The notes below the pieces were generated by a model. That model was not told where the DNA came from. It ran no database searches and worked only from the letters and a program-made list of their open reading frames with translations. A DNA stretch of 64,000 nt from Candidatus Koribacter versatilis Ellin345. GTDB lineage: Bacteria; Acidobacteriota; Terriglobia; Terriglobales; Acidobacteriaceae. A program made the translations under genes and the position numbers. Below, piece by piece: positions 8,518-17,064 of the stretch (positions are counted from its first letter, which is position 1; every line of letters begins with the position of its first letter). The stretch lies in the NCBI RefSeq assembly GCF_000014005.1, contig NC_008009.1:372001-436000 (forward strand). The letters are read 5' to 3'.

Positions 8518-9720
8518 TCACGCTAGCGCCATCAACGCATCCACCGACCTCACTGCCTCGAGATAACAACTCGTCACCTGCTTCTGCGCCAATCCCAGTG
8601 CCAGGCACTTCGGCGTAATCGCGATCCAATCGCCTTCGATATACCCGCACACCAGCTCGAACAGCGTGCGCAACTGGCCGGATTCGCCGAGCAGCGCCGC
8701 GCGCACTTCGTCCGGCAACTGAACGCTGGCAAGAATCGTTTCCAACGGCGTATCGAGCAGCGGACTGAGCATGGAAAACAATCCGACCGTAAACGCCCAA
8801 TACGGATTGCTATGCGCGCCAACCGCGAGTAGTTCGCAAAAGCGCGCACGCAGCAGCGCCGAGATGAGAAGTTCCGGCGGCTTGCCTGTCGCTGCATTGG
8901 CAGCCGCGCTCACCGCAACCCAGCGCCGAATTGCATTCTCGCCAAGAATGATCAACGCTTGTCTCAGAGAGGTGATGGTCGAGCGTATACAAAACGCCGC
9001 CGAGTTGAGGAAGCGCAGCAGCTTGTAAGAGAGCGCAACGTCGGTCTTGATGATTGCCTCAATCTCCGCGAAGTTGAAGTCCGGCTTGCACGTCGCGTCG
9101 AGCAATCGGATGTAGTTCACATACATCGGCGGAATCTGGCGCATCGTTAGCAGCGCAGGTTGCGCGAAGAAAAATCCCTGGAAAAGCGAACAGCCCATAT
9201 CGCTCGCGGCCGTGAATTCTTCGAGCGTCTCGACCTTCTCTGCCAGGAACTCGATCTTTTTTCCGAATTGCTGCACCAGCGCACCGCATTCCTCAAGCGG
9301 CATCGCGCGGAAATCCAGCTTGATGTAATCGGCAAACTCCACCAGCGGTAGCGTGTTTGGACCGGGAATGAAGTCGTCGAGCGCGAGCGAATATCCCGCG
9401 GCCTTGAGTTCAGCGCAGCTCTGTAGTAAGTCGTGGTCGGGAACCACCGTCTCCAGGATCTCGAGTACAAGGTTCTGTGTCGGCAGCAACTTCACAAATC
9501 CTTGCGCCAGCAACTCGTGGGTACAGTTGAGGAACAACTGCTTCCCGCGCGACAGCTCCTTTACGCCGAGCGTTAGAAGATCATCGAGGGTTCGCCGCGC
9601 CGCTTCATCGGGATCTCCAATGCGCGCAAAGTTCTCCGCTGCCGCGCGGTAGAGCAACTCGTAGCCGAATGTCTGCTGTCGTGTGTCGAGAATGGCCTGC
9701 CGAGCGATATACCGCAACAT
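8518..9720 (-). CDS. EAL-HDOD (YuxH-type) signalling protein
   Basis: 400 residues. The N-terminal half is an EAL domain and the C-terminal half (about 200-390) an HDOD domain (KTDVALSYKLLRFLNSAAF). EAL proteins hydrolyse cyclic di-GMP, but key positions differ here: ELL replaces EAL, and LDDFIPG replaces DDFGTG. The EILE glutamate, YIKLDF lysine, AEKVE glutamate and GFFFAQP segment remain. It may therefore bind rather than degrade c-di-GMP, as in other YuxH-type fusions. It is the last gene of a minus-strand run behind two hydrolases, 42 nt after the second. Confidence 0.88.
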   Translation of the reverse strand: MLRYIARQAILDTRQQTFGYELLYRAAAENFARIGDPDEAARRTLDDLLTLGVKELSRGKQLFLNCTHELLAQGFVKLLPTQNLVLEILETVVPDHDLLQSCAELKAAGYSLALDDFIPGPNTLPLVEFADYIKLDFRAMPLEECGALVQQFGKKIEFLAEKVETLEEFTAASDMGCSLFQGFFFAQPALLTMRQIPPMYVNYIRLLDATCKPDFNFAEIEAIIKTDVALSYKLLRFLNSAAFCIRSTITSLRQALIILGENAIRRWVAVSAAANAATGKPPELLISALLRARFCELLAVGAHSNPYWAFTVGLFSMLSPLLDTPLETILASVQLPDEVRAALLGESGQLRTLFELVCGYIEGDWIAITPKCLALGLAQKQVTSCYLEAVRSVDALMALA

Positions 9721-9762
9721 AATCTGCCGCCACGGTGGTTATCGGCAGAATGCTGCGCCGGT

Positions 9763-10770
9763 TCAGGCGGAAGGCAAATGCTGTTCGATCACTTCGGTAA
9801 TGCGCTTCAGCGCAGCCGAGCTTTGCGGAGCGTTGTAGCCGAAGAACTGGAAAACATGGTTCATGTCTTCCCACGCTTCCAGCGTGACGTCGGCGCTCTG
9901 GCGTTTCGCTTCTTCGGCGAAGGCCACGATACTGTCGTAAAGAATCTCCGCCTCGCCGGCTTGGATATAAATCGGCGGCAGCCCGCGCATGTCCGCATGG
10001 ATCGGCGAAACCCGCGGATCGCCTCGCTCTTCCTCGCGACAGTACCAATCGCGCCAAGTCTCCGCCATTCTGCCGGTAATCCAATCAGCTTCGTCGTGAT
10101 GCAGGCTCGGCCGCTCCACATCGAATTCCGTCGCAGGCGAAAGTGCAATCCCCAGTGCCGGCAATGGAATCCCCGCATCGCGCAGCTGCGGCAGCAACGA
10201 CAGCGTCATGTTCCCGCCCGCCGAATCCCCTCCGACGACCATTCGCCGCGGATCCACCCCGAGTTCCAGCAGGCATAGATAAGCTCTCCGCGCATCGTCG
10301 AGCGCCGCCGGGAACGGATGCTCCGGCGCCAACCGATAGTCCAGTGCAAACGTCCGGGCATTCGCCGCCAACGCAATCAACGGGAGAAACTCCGCATACG
10401 ACTCTTTCGGATAACACGCGAACCCGCCACCATGCAGATAAAGCAGCGTCCGGTCCACAGGCTTTTCCGGCAGGAACCACGTTCCGCGAAAGTTCGACTC
10501 CACAGCTTCTTCTCGCGCGACCTTCTGTGGCGCCGGAACCTCCAGCACCATGCAGTCGAGAAATTTTCTTTGTTCTTCTGCAGTCGGCAGTTTGAATGCC
10601 GCAATCAACTGCTCGCGTATCACGGCGGTCCCAACCTCCACCGCCCAGTTCCAACTTTTTCGTCTTGCTCCAAGGCTCAGCCGGTGTGCCGTCGCGCGTG
10701 CGATAGCCAGCGAACAAATCCTCCTGCACTTGTGTCGATAGGGCCCGCGGAAACGTGGAACTGGCAGCAT
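9763..10770 (-). CDS. HSL-family alpha/beta hydrolase (esterase/lipase)
   Basis: 335 residues as drawn. The hormone-sensitive-lipase signature is complete: oxyanion-hole HGGGF (113-117), nucleophile elbow GDSAGG (S183), acid Asp in AEILYD and His in MNHVFQ near the C-terminus. It should hydrolyse short-chain esters in the cytoplasm; no signal peptide is seen. The first 35 residues are basic and atypical, so the true start may lie further in (for example the GTG at AVEVGTAVIREQL). It lies between another hydrolase and the EAL-HDOD gene on the same strand, with a possible shared transcript. Confidence 0.88.
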   Translation of the reverse strand: MLPVPRFRGPYRHKCRRICSLAIARATAHRLSLGARRKSWNWAVEVGTAVIREQLIAAFKLPTAEEQRKFLDCMVLEVPAPQKVAREEAVESNFRGTWFLPEKPVDRTLLYLHGGGFACYPKESYAEFLPLIALAANARTFALDYRLAPEHPFPAALDDARRAYLCLLELGVDPRRMVVGGDSAGGNMTLSLLPQLRDAGIPLPALGIALSPATEFDVERPSLHHDEADWITGRMAETWRDWYCREEERGDPRVSPIHADMRGLPPIYIQAGEAEILYDSIVAFAEEAKRQSADVTLEAWEDMNHVFQFFGYNAPQSSAALKRITEVIEQHLPSA

Positions 10771-10839
10771 GTCTCTCGTGTATCACGCGCACACGAGCGC
10801 GCCGCGAGGAATCGCATCGCGGCACTTCAGAATGGGAAT

Positions 10840-11634
10840 TTACTTTGAGTTTGCGAGTTGGAGCCGCTTCGCCACAATGCTGTACACCGACGCATTAAAC
10901 GCCAGCCCAATGTGCGTCCCCGGCACTTCGAAGTTCGCCTCTTCGTTGTTCGACAGGCAGTAGCGCCAGTCCACCACGCCATCATCCTGCGTGTAGATCG
11001 CCGTCTCCATCACGTTTTCCGGAATGCTTGCCTTTAGCGAACTGATGAATTCGCACGTGCAGCGCGCGGTATAACATTCCGGCAACACCTGCGATCCGTG
11101 GTCGCGAAGAATCTGGGTCCTGACCGCATTCGCCGCCGACAGCACCGCATGGTGCGCCACTACGCCGCGGATCGGCGACCCAATTGTCGTCACCGAAGCC
11201 ACATCCCCCGGCCGCTGATTCGCCACCGAGCGCGCAATCACGCCGCCCAGGCTATGCCCCACAAGGTGGATCTTCCCACCCGTCTCGCGGATCGCCTTGT
11301 TGATCGTCTTGCCCAGTCGGTCCCGAATCAGAAGGTTCGGACACTCGGCATTCAGATCGATTCCCGACATGTACACGCGATAGCCGATCCGATCCAGCCA
11401 TCCATGCAGATGCCCGAGGTATTCATCGTTCCCCAGGAATCCCGGAATCACAACAACCGCCGACCCGTTCCCGCGTGGAATGCCAAACCCGTAGTACACC
11501 GGCGACGCGTGCAGCAGCAGCAACTCCGCGCCGAACAGCGCCTCTTTCCAGATAGAAATGTCGGCTTCCGCATGGTCAGAAAGACCATTCGTGCGGCGGG
11601 AAGGCATAGGCCGAATGCGCGTGCCAGAACCCAT
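10840..11634 (-). CDS. alpha/beta hydrolase, triacylglycerol-lipase/PGAP1-like
   Basis: 264 residues from the ATG at 11634 (an in-frame TTG at 11652 is the alternative). Visible are the strand VVVIPGFLGND, the lipase box GHSLGG with the serine nucleophile, a late Asp in YTQDDGVVDW and a His in GTHIGLAFNASVY. It probably hydrolyses lipid or ester substrates. The 69-bp gap to the next minus-strand hydrolase is compatible with co-transcription. A short CGTGT-T-ACACG palindrome lies about 90 bp upstream. Confidence 0.8.
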   Translation of the reverse strand: MGSGTRIRPMPSRRTNGLSDHAEADISIWKEALFGAELLLLHASPVYYGFGIPRGNGSAVVVIPGFLGNDEYLGHLHGWLDRIGYRVYMSGIDLNAECPNLLIRDRLGKTINKAIRETGGKIHLVGHSLGGVIARSVANQRPGDVASVTTIGSPIRGVVAHHAVLSAANAVRTQILRDHGSQVLPECYTARCTCEFISSLKASIPENVMETAIYTQDDGVVDWRYCLSNNEEANFEVPGTHIGLAFNASVYSIVAKRLQLANSK

Positions 11635-11725
11635 TTGTGTGATCAGCCCCAACCCCTGTGCGATCTGAAATCCCGATACCTGCTAACCAAAATTCAGATG
11701 GCGTGGCGCAATACTATGTTGCACT

Positions 11726-11736
11726 CGTGTTACACG
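11726..11736. promoter_or_regulatory. short palindrome upstream of the lipase gene
   Basis: CGTGT-T-ACACG, perfect arms of 5 bp around a single base, located about 90 bp upstream of the hydrolase start. It could be a repressor operator; no adjacent regulator gene supports a specific assignment. Confidence 0.25.
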
Positions 11737-11797
11737 CAACGCAAAAGTTCATGAGTTTCGCATCTGTGCAACTGTTTTCGTGCAGAAAAGTAAAAAG

Positions 11798-11825
11798 CGT
11801 GCCGTCCAAAACTCTGAACGGCACG
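11798..11825 (-). terminator. intrinsic terminator of the phasin-like gene
   Basis: Stem CGTGCCGT (11798-11805) pairs with ACGGCACG (11818-11825) around a 12-nt loop. Read on the minus strand it is followed by CTTTTTACTTTT, a good U-tract. It lies about 75 nt after the stop of the phasin-like gene. Confidence 0.75.
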
Positions 11826-11898
11826 TTGGCGTGTTGAAAAATTCAACAGTTCTACTTGGCAATCTTCTCCGACACGGCGTCACCGAAGAGTCTTTGAC

Positions 11899-12822
11899 TT
11901 ATGCCTCTACCGGTTCCTTTACCGCTGTCTTGCGTCCGCGTGCCATCTTGCGTGGCTTCTTGCGTGCGGCGGTCGTCGCTTTCGTGCCCTTCTGCCCCCG
12001 CTTCATCATCGAGTCGATCATCGCCTTTTCCGCGTCGACAAAGGTTTTGACTCCCTCGTTCGTGAGCTTTGCAATGGGCAGACGAAACGGAGCCAGCATG
12101 TCAGCGCCCCGGTTCGCGACTTTCAGGTTTGTCTTCATCTGCGCCGACGCCACATCGAGCAGCTTCTTCTGCGCGTCAATCATCGCGTTGGCGCTCTCGC
12201 GAGCGAGTGCGGCAATGTCGGTGGTCTTTCCGGGCTTCCCTGGTTTCTTGTCGCTGGTTGCCAAAGTGGTTTCTTCGGCAATCACATCCAGGAACTTCTT
12301 CTGCGCCGCGACGAAGTTTTCCATACCCTCGCGTGCTATTTCCACGAGGTGGTCACGGTCGTAGACCTTCCCTTGCTTCACGCCTTCCATCCAGACTTGC
12401 GAGTGTTTGCTCGCCATCGTCAGGAACTCGTGCTGCATATCGACAAAGCCATCCACGCTACGTCGTGCGAGGTTCACCATCGCGGTCAGCGGGTTCGAGC
12501 CAACCACACGCTCTTTGACGCCTTCCATCAGGATCTCGTTCTCTTGTTGCACCAGGTCGAGCAGGATACGCTGTGCGTCGATGTAGTTTGCGGTGCCTTC
12601 TACCGCCAGTTCGTTGAGCAGGGCCATCGGGGAATGCTCGGGATGCGATAGGTTCTCCCGCATCGCCTTCATTGCCGCAGCGTTCTGCCGCATCGCCACG
12701 TCGACCAAAATGCGTTGTGTCGCGAAGAAGCTTTCCATCCCCTGCTGCACCCAACCGGAGAGCAGCGAGATCAACGACGAGGGGCGGGCGTGGGCCATGG
12801 GATCATGTGTTTCTGTTGGCAT
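11899..12822 (-). CDS. phasin-like polyhydroxyalkanoate granule protein with repeats and basic tail
   Basis: 307 residues, all-helical. About six related units of 35-45 residues recur, each with a core like (L/I)A.EG...F.(D/A)AQ(K/R).(F/L)LD: for example VQQGMESFFATQRILVD, AVEGTANYIDAQRILLD, AREGMENFVAAQKKFLD and ARESANAMIDAQKKLLD. The C-terminal 35 residues are Lys/Arg/Ala-rich (KATTAARKKPRKMARGRK), like nucleoid-binding phasins such as PhaM. The divergent neighbour is the PHA regulator phaR and the intergenic DNA carries a PhaR-type operator, which supports a granule-coat role. The start is set by GGAGG upstream of the ATG at 12822. Family assignment is by pattern and context. Confidence 0.75.
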   Translation of the reverse strand: MPTETHDPMAHARPSSLISLLSGWVQQGMESFFATQRILVDVAMRQNAAAMKAMRENLSHPEHSPMALLNELAVEGTANYIDAQRILLDLVQQENEILMEGVKERVVGSNPLTAMVNLARRSVDGFVDMQHEFLTMASKHSQVWMEGVKQGKVYDRDHLVEIAREGMENFVAAQKKFLDVIAEETTLATSDKKPGKPGKTTDIAALARESANAMIDAQKKLLDVASAQMKTNLKVANRGADMLAPFRLPIAKLTNEGVKTFVDAEKAMIDSMMKRGQKGTKATTAARKKPRKMARGRKTAVKEPVEA

Positions 12823-12839
12823 ACTGCCTCCGTTCCTTT

Positions 12840-12856
12840 TTGCTGCATTGCAGCAA
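12840..12856. promoter_or_regulatory. PhaR operator
   Basis: TTGCTGC-ATT-GCAGCAA, a perfect palindrome with 7-bp arms and a 3-nt centre. Its core CTGC-N3-GCAG is the TGC-rich site bound by PhaR repressors in other bacteria. It lies 18 bp before the phasin-like start and 81 bp before the phaR start, so it could control both directions. Confidence 0.75.
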
Positions 12857-12910
12857 TTAAGGAAAGCCTAGGATTTCGCGCACTGCCTGTCAAGCGGCAT
12901 CTGTGGTATC

Positions 12911-12924
12911 TTGCAGTGCAGCAA
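12911..12924. promoter_or_regulatory. second TGC-rich PhaR-like site
   Basis: TTGCAGTGCAGCAA contains TTGC...GCAA arms and TGC repeats and lies 12 bp before the phaR start. It resembles a weaker autoregulatory PhaR site. Confidence 0.45.
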
Positions 12925-12936
12925 ACGGAGAGTCGG

Positions 12937-13482
12937 ATGAATCCCGCCCGCGTCGTCGTCAAAAAGTATCCAAACCGCAGACTCTACGACACTTCCGCCA
13001 GCGCCTACGTCAACCTCGATGACATCGCCCGCATGGTCCGAAACGGGAAAGACGTGCAAGTCGTGGACGCCCTCACCAGCGAAGACCTCACCCGCGTCGT
13101 TCTCACCCAGATCATTGTCGAAGACACCAAGGGCCAGCCCACCGGCCTCCCCCTCGAGTTGCTCCGACAGTTAATCGTCGCCTCCGATCACGCCGGCAAA
13201 GAATTCATCATGTGGTACCTGCGCTCCGCCTTCGACGCCTACCAGAAAATGCAGGGCACCCTGCAATCCGGAATCGCCGGCATCAAAGACGTTGCCACCT
13301 CACCAGTCGATACCCTCCGCAACTTCCTCCGCGGCCCCGATCGTCCCACGGCACCACCAGATGAAACCGAAGAACTCCGCCACCGCATCGCCGACCTCGA
13401 ATCCCGCCTCGCAAAGCCAAAGAAGCGCACAGCAAAGAAGAAGCCCTCGAAATCACCAAAGAAGAAACGGCCAAACCGCTGA
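12937..13482 (+). CDS. phaR: polyhydroxyalkanoate synthesis regulator PhaR
   Basis: 181 residues. The N-terminus VVVKKYPNRRLYDTSASAYVNLDDIARMVRNGKDVQVVDALTSEDLTR is the diagnostic PHB/PHA accumulation regulator DNA-binding domain, followed by the second PHB_acc segment (LPLELLRQLI...) and a Lys-rich tail. PhaR binds PHA polymer and DNA and represses phasin genes until granules form. The ATG at 12937 is chosen because the domain starts there, GGAGAG lies just upstream, and the frame further upstream runs back through the operators and the divergent gene. No PHA synthase gene is in the window. Confidence 0.93.
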   Translation: MNPARVVVKKYPNRRLYDTSASAYVNLDDIARMVRNGKDVQVVDALTSEDLTRVVLTQIIVEDTKGQPTGLPLELLRQLIVASDHAGKEFIMWYLRSAFDAYQKMQGTLQSGIAGIKDVATSPVDTLRNFLRGPDRPTAPPDETEELRHRIADLESRLAKPKKRTAKKKPSKSPKKKRPNR

Positions 13483-13510
13483 GTTGAATCTGTTAATCAG
13501 TTTCGAAAGC

Positions 13511-13539
13511 TTGAGCCAAGCCTCGAAGTAGGCTAGACT
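13511..13539 (+). promoter_or_regulatory. sigma-70-type promoter of the first S74 protein gene
   Basis: -35 TTGAGC (13511-13516), 17-bp spacer, -10 TAGACT (13534-13539). The block following it (CTCGCTCCCACTTT) recurs upstream of the paralogue at 18250, which supports function. Confidence 0.6.
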
Positions 13540-13616
13540 CGCTCCCACTTTGGTGCCCACCCTCAGTGGCATCATTCGGCTCCTCGGCCCCTTGATCTCA
13601 CTTCCGAGGGTTCTTA

Positions 13617-16600
13617 ATGAAGCTCCGCTCGTTGTGTCTCTGCTTTCTCCTGGGAGTTTCCGCTGCAATCGCGCAGCCCACACCAGCTTCCACAGCGACC
13701 AGCCAAGCGGCCATCGTGCCTCACCTCATCCGCTTTACTGGACAAGTGAAAGACGCCAACGGAACGGTCGGCATCACGTTCACACTCCACAAATCACAGA
13801 GTGACAACGCCGCGCTCTTCACGGAAACACAAAACGTGAAGCTTGACGGCGAGGGAAGGTACACCGTTCTCCTCGGGGCAACCAAGGGCGACGGCATTCC
13901 GATGGAACTCTTCACGTCCGGCGAAGCCCAGTGGCTCGCGATTCGCGTCGAAGGTCAAACGGAACAGCGTGTGCTGCTCGTCAGCGTTCCCTACGCGATG
14001 AAGGCGGCGGAGGCCGAGACTCTAGCGGGACACGCCGCGACAGACTTTGTGACCGCCGACCGGCTCACCAGCACGGTTCAGCAACAAATGCGCCAGCAAG
14101 CCTCGACCACAACCACAGCGAAAGACGCACCGACAGGGAAGCGCGGTAATGTGGTGACCAACACCGCCACCAACTTCGCCGACGCAACCAGTACCCAGGT
14201 TGTGCTCGTGACCCAGAGCGGCGCTGGTTCAGGACTCGTCGCCAGCGCGGTATCCGGGAATGGCGTCGCCGGATCCACCACCACCGCGGCTGGCTTCGGG
14301 GTGTCGGGCGCCAACTCGGCTACGACAGGCGTAGCGATCGGCGTACGCGGTACCACCGTTGCCGATAGCGGTATCTCGGTCTTCGGAACCGCCAGCGGAA
14401 CGGCCGGCAGCGCGACCGGCGTAAAGGGCATCACGGGAGCTCCGAACGGATTTGGCGTCTTCGGCCAGAACACGGCGACCACTGGGCCAGCCGTCGGTTT
14501 CCGTGGCACGACCGCATCAACCAGCGGCATCGGAATTTTCGGCACCGCCACCGCCGCCACCGGCACGGCAATTGGTCTGCGAACCTCGGTAGCCAGTCCG
14601 GGCGGGACCGCCGCTGTTCTTCAGAACACCGCCAGCGGAAAGTTGATCAGCGGGCAATCGGGTGCCACAAATACCGAGGTTTTCTCGGTGGACGGTGCAG
14701 GGAACACCGTGAGCGCCGGTGGTGTCCAGGCGGCGACGATGAATGTGGTGAACACCACAGTGCGTCAGCCGTTTCAACTGAATGGTACCGGCATCCTCGG
14801 CATCGGTGATCCTACCGAGTTGAACGTGTTTGTTGGGCGCGATGCCGGTAAGGTCAACGTCGCCGACTTTCCCACTGGGGCCGGAATTGGAAACACCTTT
14901 GTGGGAAACGGCGCCGGCGAGCACAACATCGATGGAAGCAATAACACATACGTCGGCCTTTTCACCGGTGGCGCGATCCACTCTTCAGACAACACGGCGC
15001 TCGGTGACAGTGCCGGAGCGGGAGACGGTGCGAGAAACACTGCCATTGGCAAAGCCGCAGGCGCAGGCGTCCACGATGACAACACCACTCTCGGGTACGA
15101 AGCTGGGTTTGGGAGTAGCGGTGCACGCAACGTGGTAATCGGCGCAAGTGCAGCTTCAGATTTCTTTTCCGGTAACGAAAATGTTGTTGTCGGAATGCAG
15201 TCGGCGCTCCATCTTTCCACTGGTTCGCACAACACGTTCCTAGGCGCGGGGGCCGGAGCTTTGACCTCCACTGGATCTTTGAACGTGATGATCGGCCAGA
15301 ACGCCGGCACTGCGTCTAGCGCAGGTAGTGGAAATGTCTATATCGCAAGCAACGGCTGTAACCCATCGCCGTGCAATGAGAACAATACGATACGCATTGG
15401 CGGGGACTCCGGCCTTGGAACCGGTCATACCGCGGCCTTCTTTGCGGGCATCAATGGCCATGCAATTAGCACGGGTTCGCCCGTGTTTATCGACTCGAAC
15501 AATCAGCTCGGCACCGGGCCTGCGACGCTGCCACCGTCGGCCGGCTCCTCCTTTTACATCCAGAACAACACCGGCAGCCCGCAAACCTCAGCCAGCTTCA
15601 ACATTGACGGCAACGGTTTCGCGGGCGGTCTCCTTCAAGGTGGGTTCGTAAACGCGACCAGCACTGCGGCGAATAAACCATACCGCGAGAATGGTGTCCC
15701 TTTCCTCGGTATCGGAGTCGAAGGTCAGAACAATGTCTTCCTCGGAGAATTGGCGGGCCAAAGCAATGTGAGCGGGAGCGGACTCAACAACACCTTCGTT
15801 GGTGCGTCAGCCGGTAATTCAAATACCGGAGGAGATAGCAACACCTTTCTCGGCAGCTCCGCGGGACAATCAAATGTGAGCGGCGGCTTCAATACTTTCG
15901 TTGGCGTTGATGCTGGTTTAAGGAATACGACCGCTTCCGGAAACACCTTCATCGGTCAAACTGCCGGTATCGAAAATTCAACCGGCGCCTCGAGTGTTTT
16001 TGTTGGTCATAGTGCCGGTGCCAACAACACAACGGGTGGCCATAACGTTTATGTTGGAACGACTGCTGGCCTCGACAATTCGACGGGAGGCTTGAACACT
16101 TTTGTCGGCGATGGAGCCGGCTTAACCGACACAGGGAACGCCAATATCTTTGTTGGCGCCAACGCCGGTGGCAATAACACCTCGGGCGACAACAACCTCT
16201 ACATCGGCAATGTCGGGTGCACGTCGCCCTGCACCGAGAGCGCTACGATTCGCATCGGCAACACCCAGACCTCGGCCTTCATGACGGGTATTGCCGGGAA
16301 GACCTCATCGAGTGGCATTACGGTCCTGATCAACTCGACAGGGAAACTCGGTACCACCACGTCGTCCCGCCGCTTCAAACAGAACATCGCGAACATTCCC
16401 GACAGCAGCAAGCTCTTCCAGTTGAGGCCGGTCACCTTCTTCTATCGCCCCGAATACGATGACGGCACCCACGTGCGGCAGTATGGCTTGATCGCCGAAG
16501 AGGTCGCGAAGATCTATCCGGACCTCGTCGTCTTCGACAACCAGGGCAAGCCGTACACGGTGCGATACCAGTTCCTCGCCCCGCTCCTTCTCGACGCCAT

Positions 16601-16730
16601 GCAGAAGGAACACGCCGTGGTCGCCGCGCAGCAGAGCGTTATCGCTTCACAACAGAAACGCATCGACGAACTCTCGCAGCGTCTCGCACGCCTGGAGGAA
16701 ACCGTAAACCGTATTTCCGCGGCGCACTGA
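13617..16730 (+). CDS. exported fibre-like protein with S74 intramolecular chaperone domain
   Basis: 1037 residues with a signal peptide (about 1-19). A conserved N-terminal domain (IRFTGQVKDANGTVGITFTLHK...LFTSGEAQWLAIRVEGQTEQRVLLVSVPYAMKA) is followed by Gly/Thr/Ala-rich VFGT and GFRGT repeats. About residues 400-890 carry many NTFVG..AG..N..G.. repeats of about 20 residues, like trimeric beta-helical adhesin heads. The C-terminus is a Peptidase_S74 chaperone (SSRRFKQNI, GLIAEEVAKIYPDLV, YQFLAPLLLDAMQKE) with a terminal coiled coil (QKRIDELSQRLARLEETVNRI). Such domains trimerise fibres and may self-cleave before the SRRFK serine. It is paralogous to the protein at 18250. Confidence 0.88.
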   Translation: MKLRSLCLCFLLGVSAAIAQPTPASTATSQAAIVPHLIRFTGQVKDANGTVGITFTLHKSQSDNAALFTETQNVKLDGEGRYTVLLGATKGDGIPMELFTSGEAQWLAIRVEGQTEQRVLLVSVPYAMKAAEAETLAGHAATDFVTADRLTSTVQQQMRQQASTTTTAKDAPTGKRGNVVTNTATNFADATSTQVVLVTQSGAGSGLVASAVSGNGVAGSTTTAAGFGVSGANSATTGVAIGVRGTTVADSGISVFGTASGTAGSATGVKGITGAPNGFGVFGQNTATTGPAVGFRGTTASTSGIGIFGTATAATGTAIGLRTSVASPGGTAAVLQNTASGKLISGQSGATNTEVFSVDGAGNTVSAGGVQAATMNVVNTTVRQPFQLNGTGILGIGDPTELNVFVGRDAGKVNVADFPTGAGIGNTFVGNGAGEHNIDGSNNTYVGLFTGGAIHSSDNTALGDSAGAGDGARNTAIGKAAGAGVHDDNTTLGYEAGFGSSGARNVVIGASAASDFFSGNENVVVGMQSALHLSTGSHNTFLGAGAGALTSTGSLNVMIGQNAGTASSAGSGNVYIASNGCNPSPCNENNTIRIGGDSGLGTGHTAAFFAGINGHAISTGSPVFIDSNNQLGTGPATLPPSAGSSFYIQNNTGSPQTSASFNIDGNGFAGGLLQGGFVNATSTAANKPYRENGVPFLGIGVEGQNNVFLGELAGQSNVSGSGLNNTFVGASAGNSNTGGDSNTFLGSSAGQSNVSGGFNTFVGVDAGLRNTTASGNTFIGQTAGIENSTGASSVFVGHSAGANNTTGGHNVYVGTTAGLDNSTGGLNTFVGDGAGLTDTGNANIFVGANAGGNNTSGDNNLYIGNVGCTSPCTESATIRIGNTQTSAFMTGIAGKTSSSGITVLINSTGKLGTTTSSRRFKQNIANIPDSSKLFQLRPVTFFYRPEYDDGTHVRQYGLIAEEVAKIYPDLVVFDNQGKPYTVRYQFLAPLLLDAMQKEHAVVAAQQSVIASQQKRIDELSQRLARLEETVNRISAAH

Positions 16731-16942
16731 AGCAGTCGTCGAGTGACGTGTGCGGAGTCGATGAACATGAGCGCTAAGTCCTGGCGCCGCCGTTCGTGAC
16801 TCTGCGCACGCACACCCGTGTCCGCCATCACAGACTCTTGCTTGGCACCCCAATATTCTGCGCATATGGGGCATTCCCAATAGTTTTCAACTAGCTCTTT
16901 GAAATCTCGTGCGGCCAGCCGCGAACCCCACCTCAGCGCCAC
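16514..16942 (-). CDS. doubtful small ORF or gene remnant with CPIC motif
   Basis: A GTG-started frame preceded by AGAGGA encodes a plausible first 70 residues (RDFKELVENYWECPICAEYWGAKQ...SHERRRQDLALMFIDSAH). The remainder then runs antisense into the 3' end of the S74 gene, where the translation looks non-coding. It may be a truncated gene whose 3' part was lost, or a chance frame. Confidence 0.2.
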   Translation of the reverse strand: MALRWGSRLAARDFKELVENYWECPICAEYWGAKQESVMADTGVRAQSHERRRQDLALMFIDSAHVTRRLLQCAAEIRFTVSSRRARRCESSSMRFCCEAITLCCAATTACSFCMASRRSGARNWYRTVYGLPWLSKTTRSG

Positions 16943-16952
16943 AATCCTCTCT

Positions 16953-16999
16953 TGTCATTCAGAGGAGGGCGATAGCCCGACGTGGAATCCGCTGTCCTT
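16953..16999. repeat. degenerate dispersed repeat (TGTCATTC type)
   Basis: Starts TGTCATTCAGAGGAGGGCGA and ends GGAATCCGCTGTCC, with an internal GGGC-GATA-GCCC hairpin. It is related to the TGTCATCCTGAGCGGAGTCG element at 59862. I recall this type as an interspersed repeat in acidobacterial genomes. Confidence 0.45.
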
Positions 17000-17022
17000 T
17001 TCAAGCCAGCAACTGCTTTGTT

Positions 17023-17064
17023 TTGAATATTTTGCCTATAAGTTGTTTGGATTGAATATTTTGC
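17023..17064 (+). promoter_or_regulatory. direct repeat upstream of the MBL-fold gene
   Basis: TTGAATATTTTGC occurs at 17023-17035 and again at 17052-17064, a 29-bp period (nearly three helical turns). This would suit two protein dimers on one DNA face. The bound factor is unknown. Confidence 0.35.

Larger units (their letters stand above)
11635..11898. other. intergenic region between the lipase start and the phasin stop
   Basis: 264 bp holding the promoter side of the lipase gene and the terminator of the phasin gene. It includes an 11-bp palindrome CGTGT-T-ACACG (11726-11736), a possible repressor site, and a GTTGAA-AAA-TTCAAC hairpin near 11833-11847. No credible gene was seen. Confidence 0.45.

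Noticed and set aside
10085-10825. Alternative frame over the 5' part of the HSL hydrolase (a stretch reading FPRALSTQVQEDLFAGY), possible frameshift
   Set aside because: The hydrolase frame is intact from before HGGG to the catalytic His, and the alternative frame becomes unnatural after about 40 residues. Only the exact start is uncertain.
12715-12936. Upstream extension of the PhaR reading frame
   Set aside because: It overlaps the divergent phasin-like start and the operators; the conserved PhaR domain begins at 12937 with a ribosome site.
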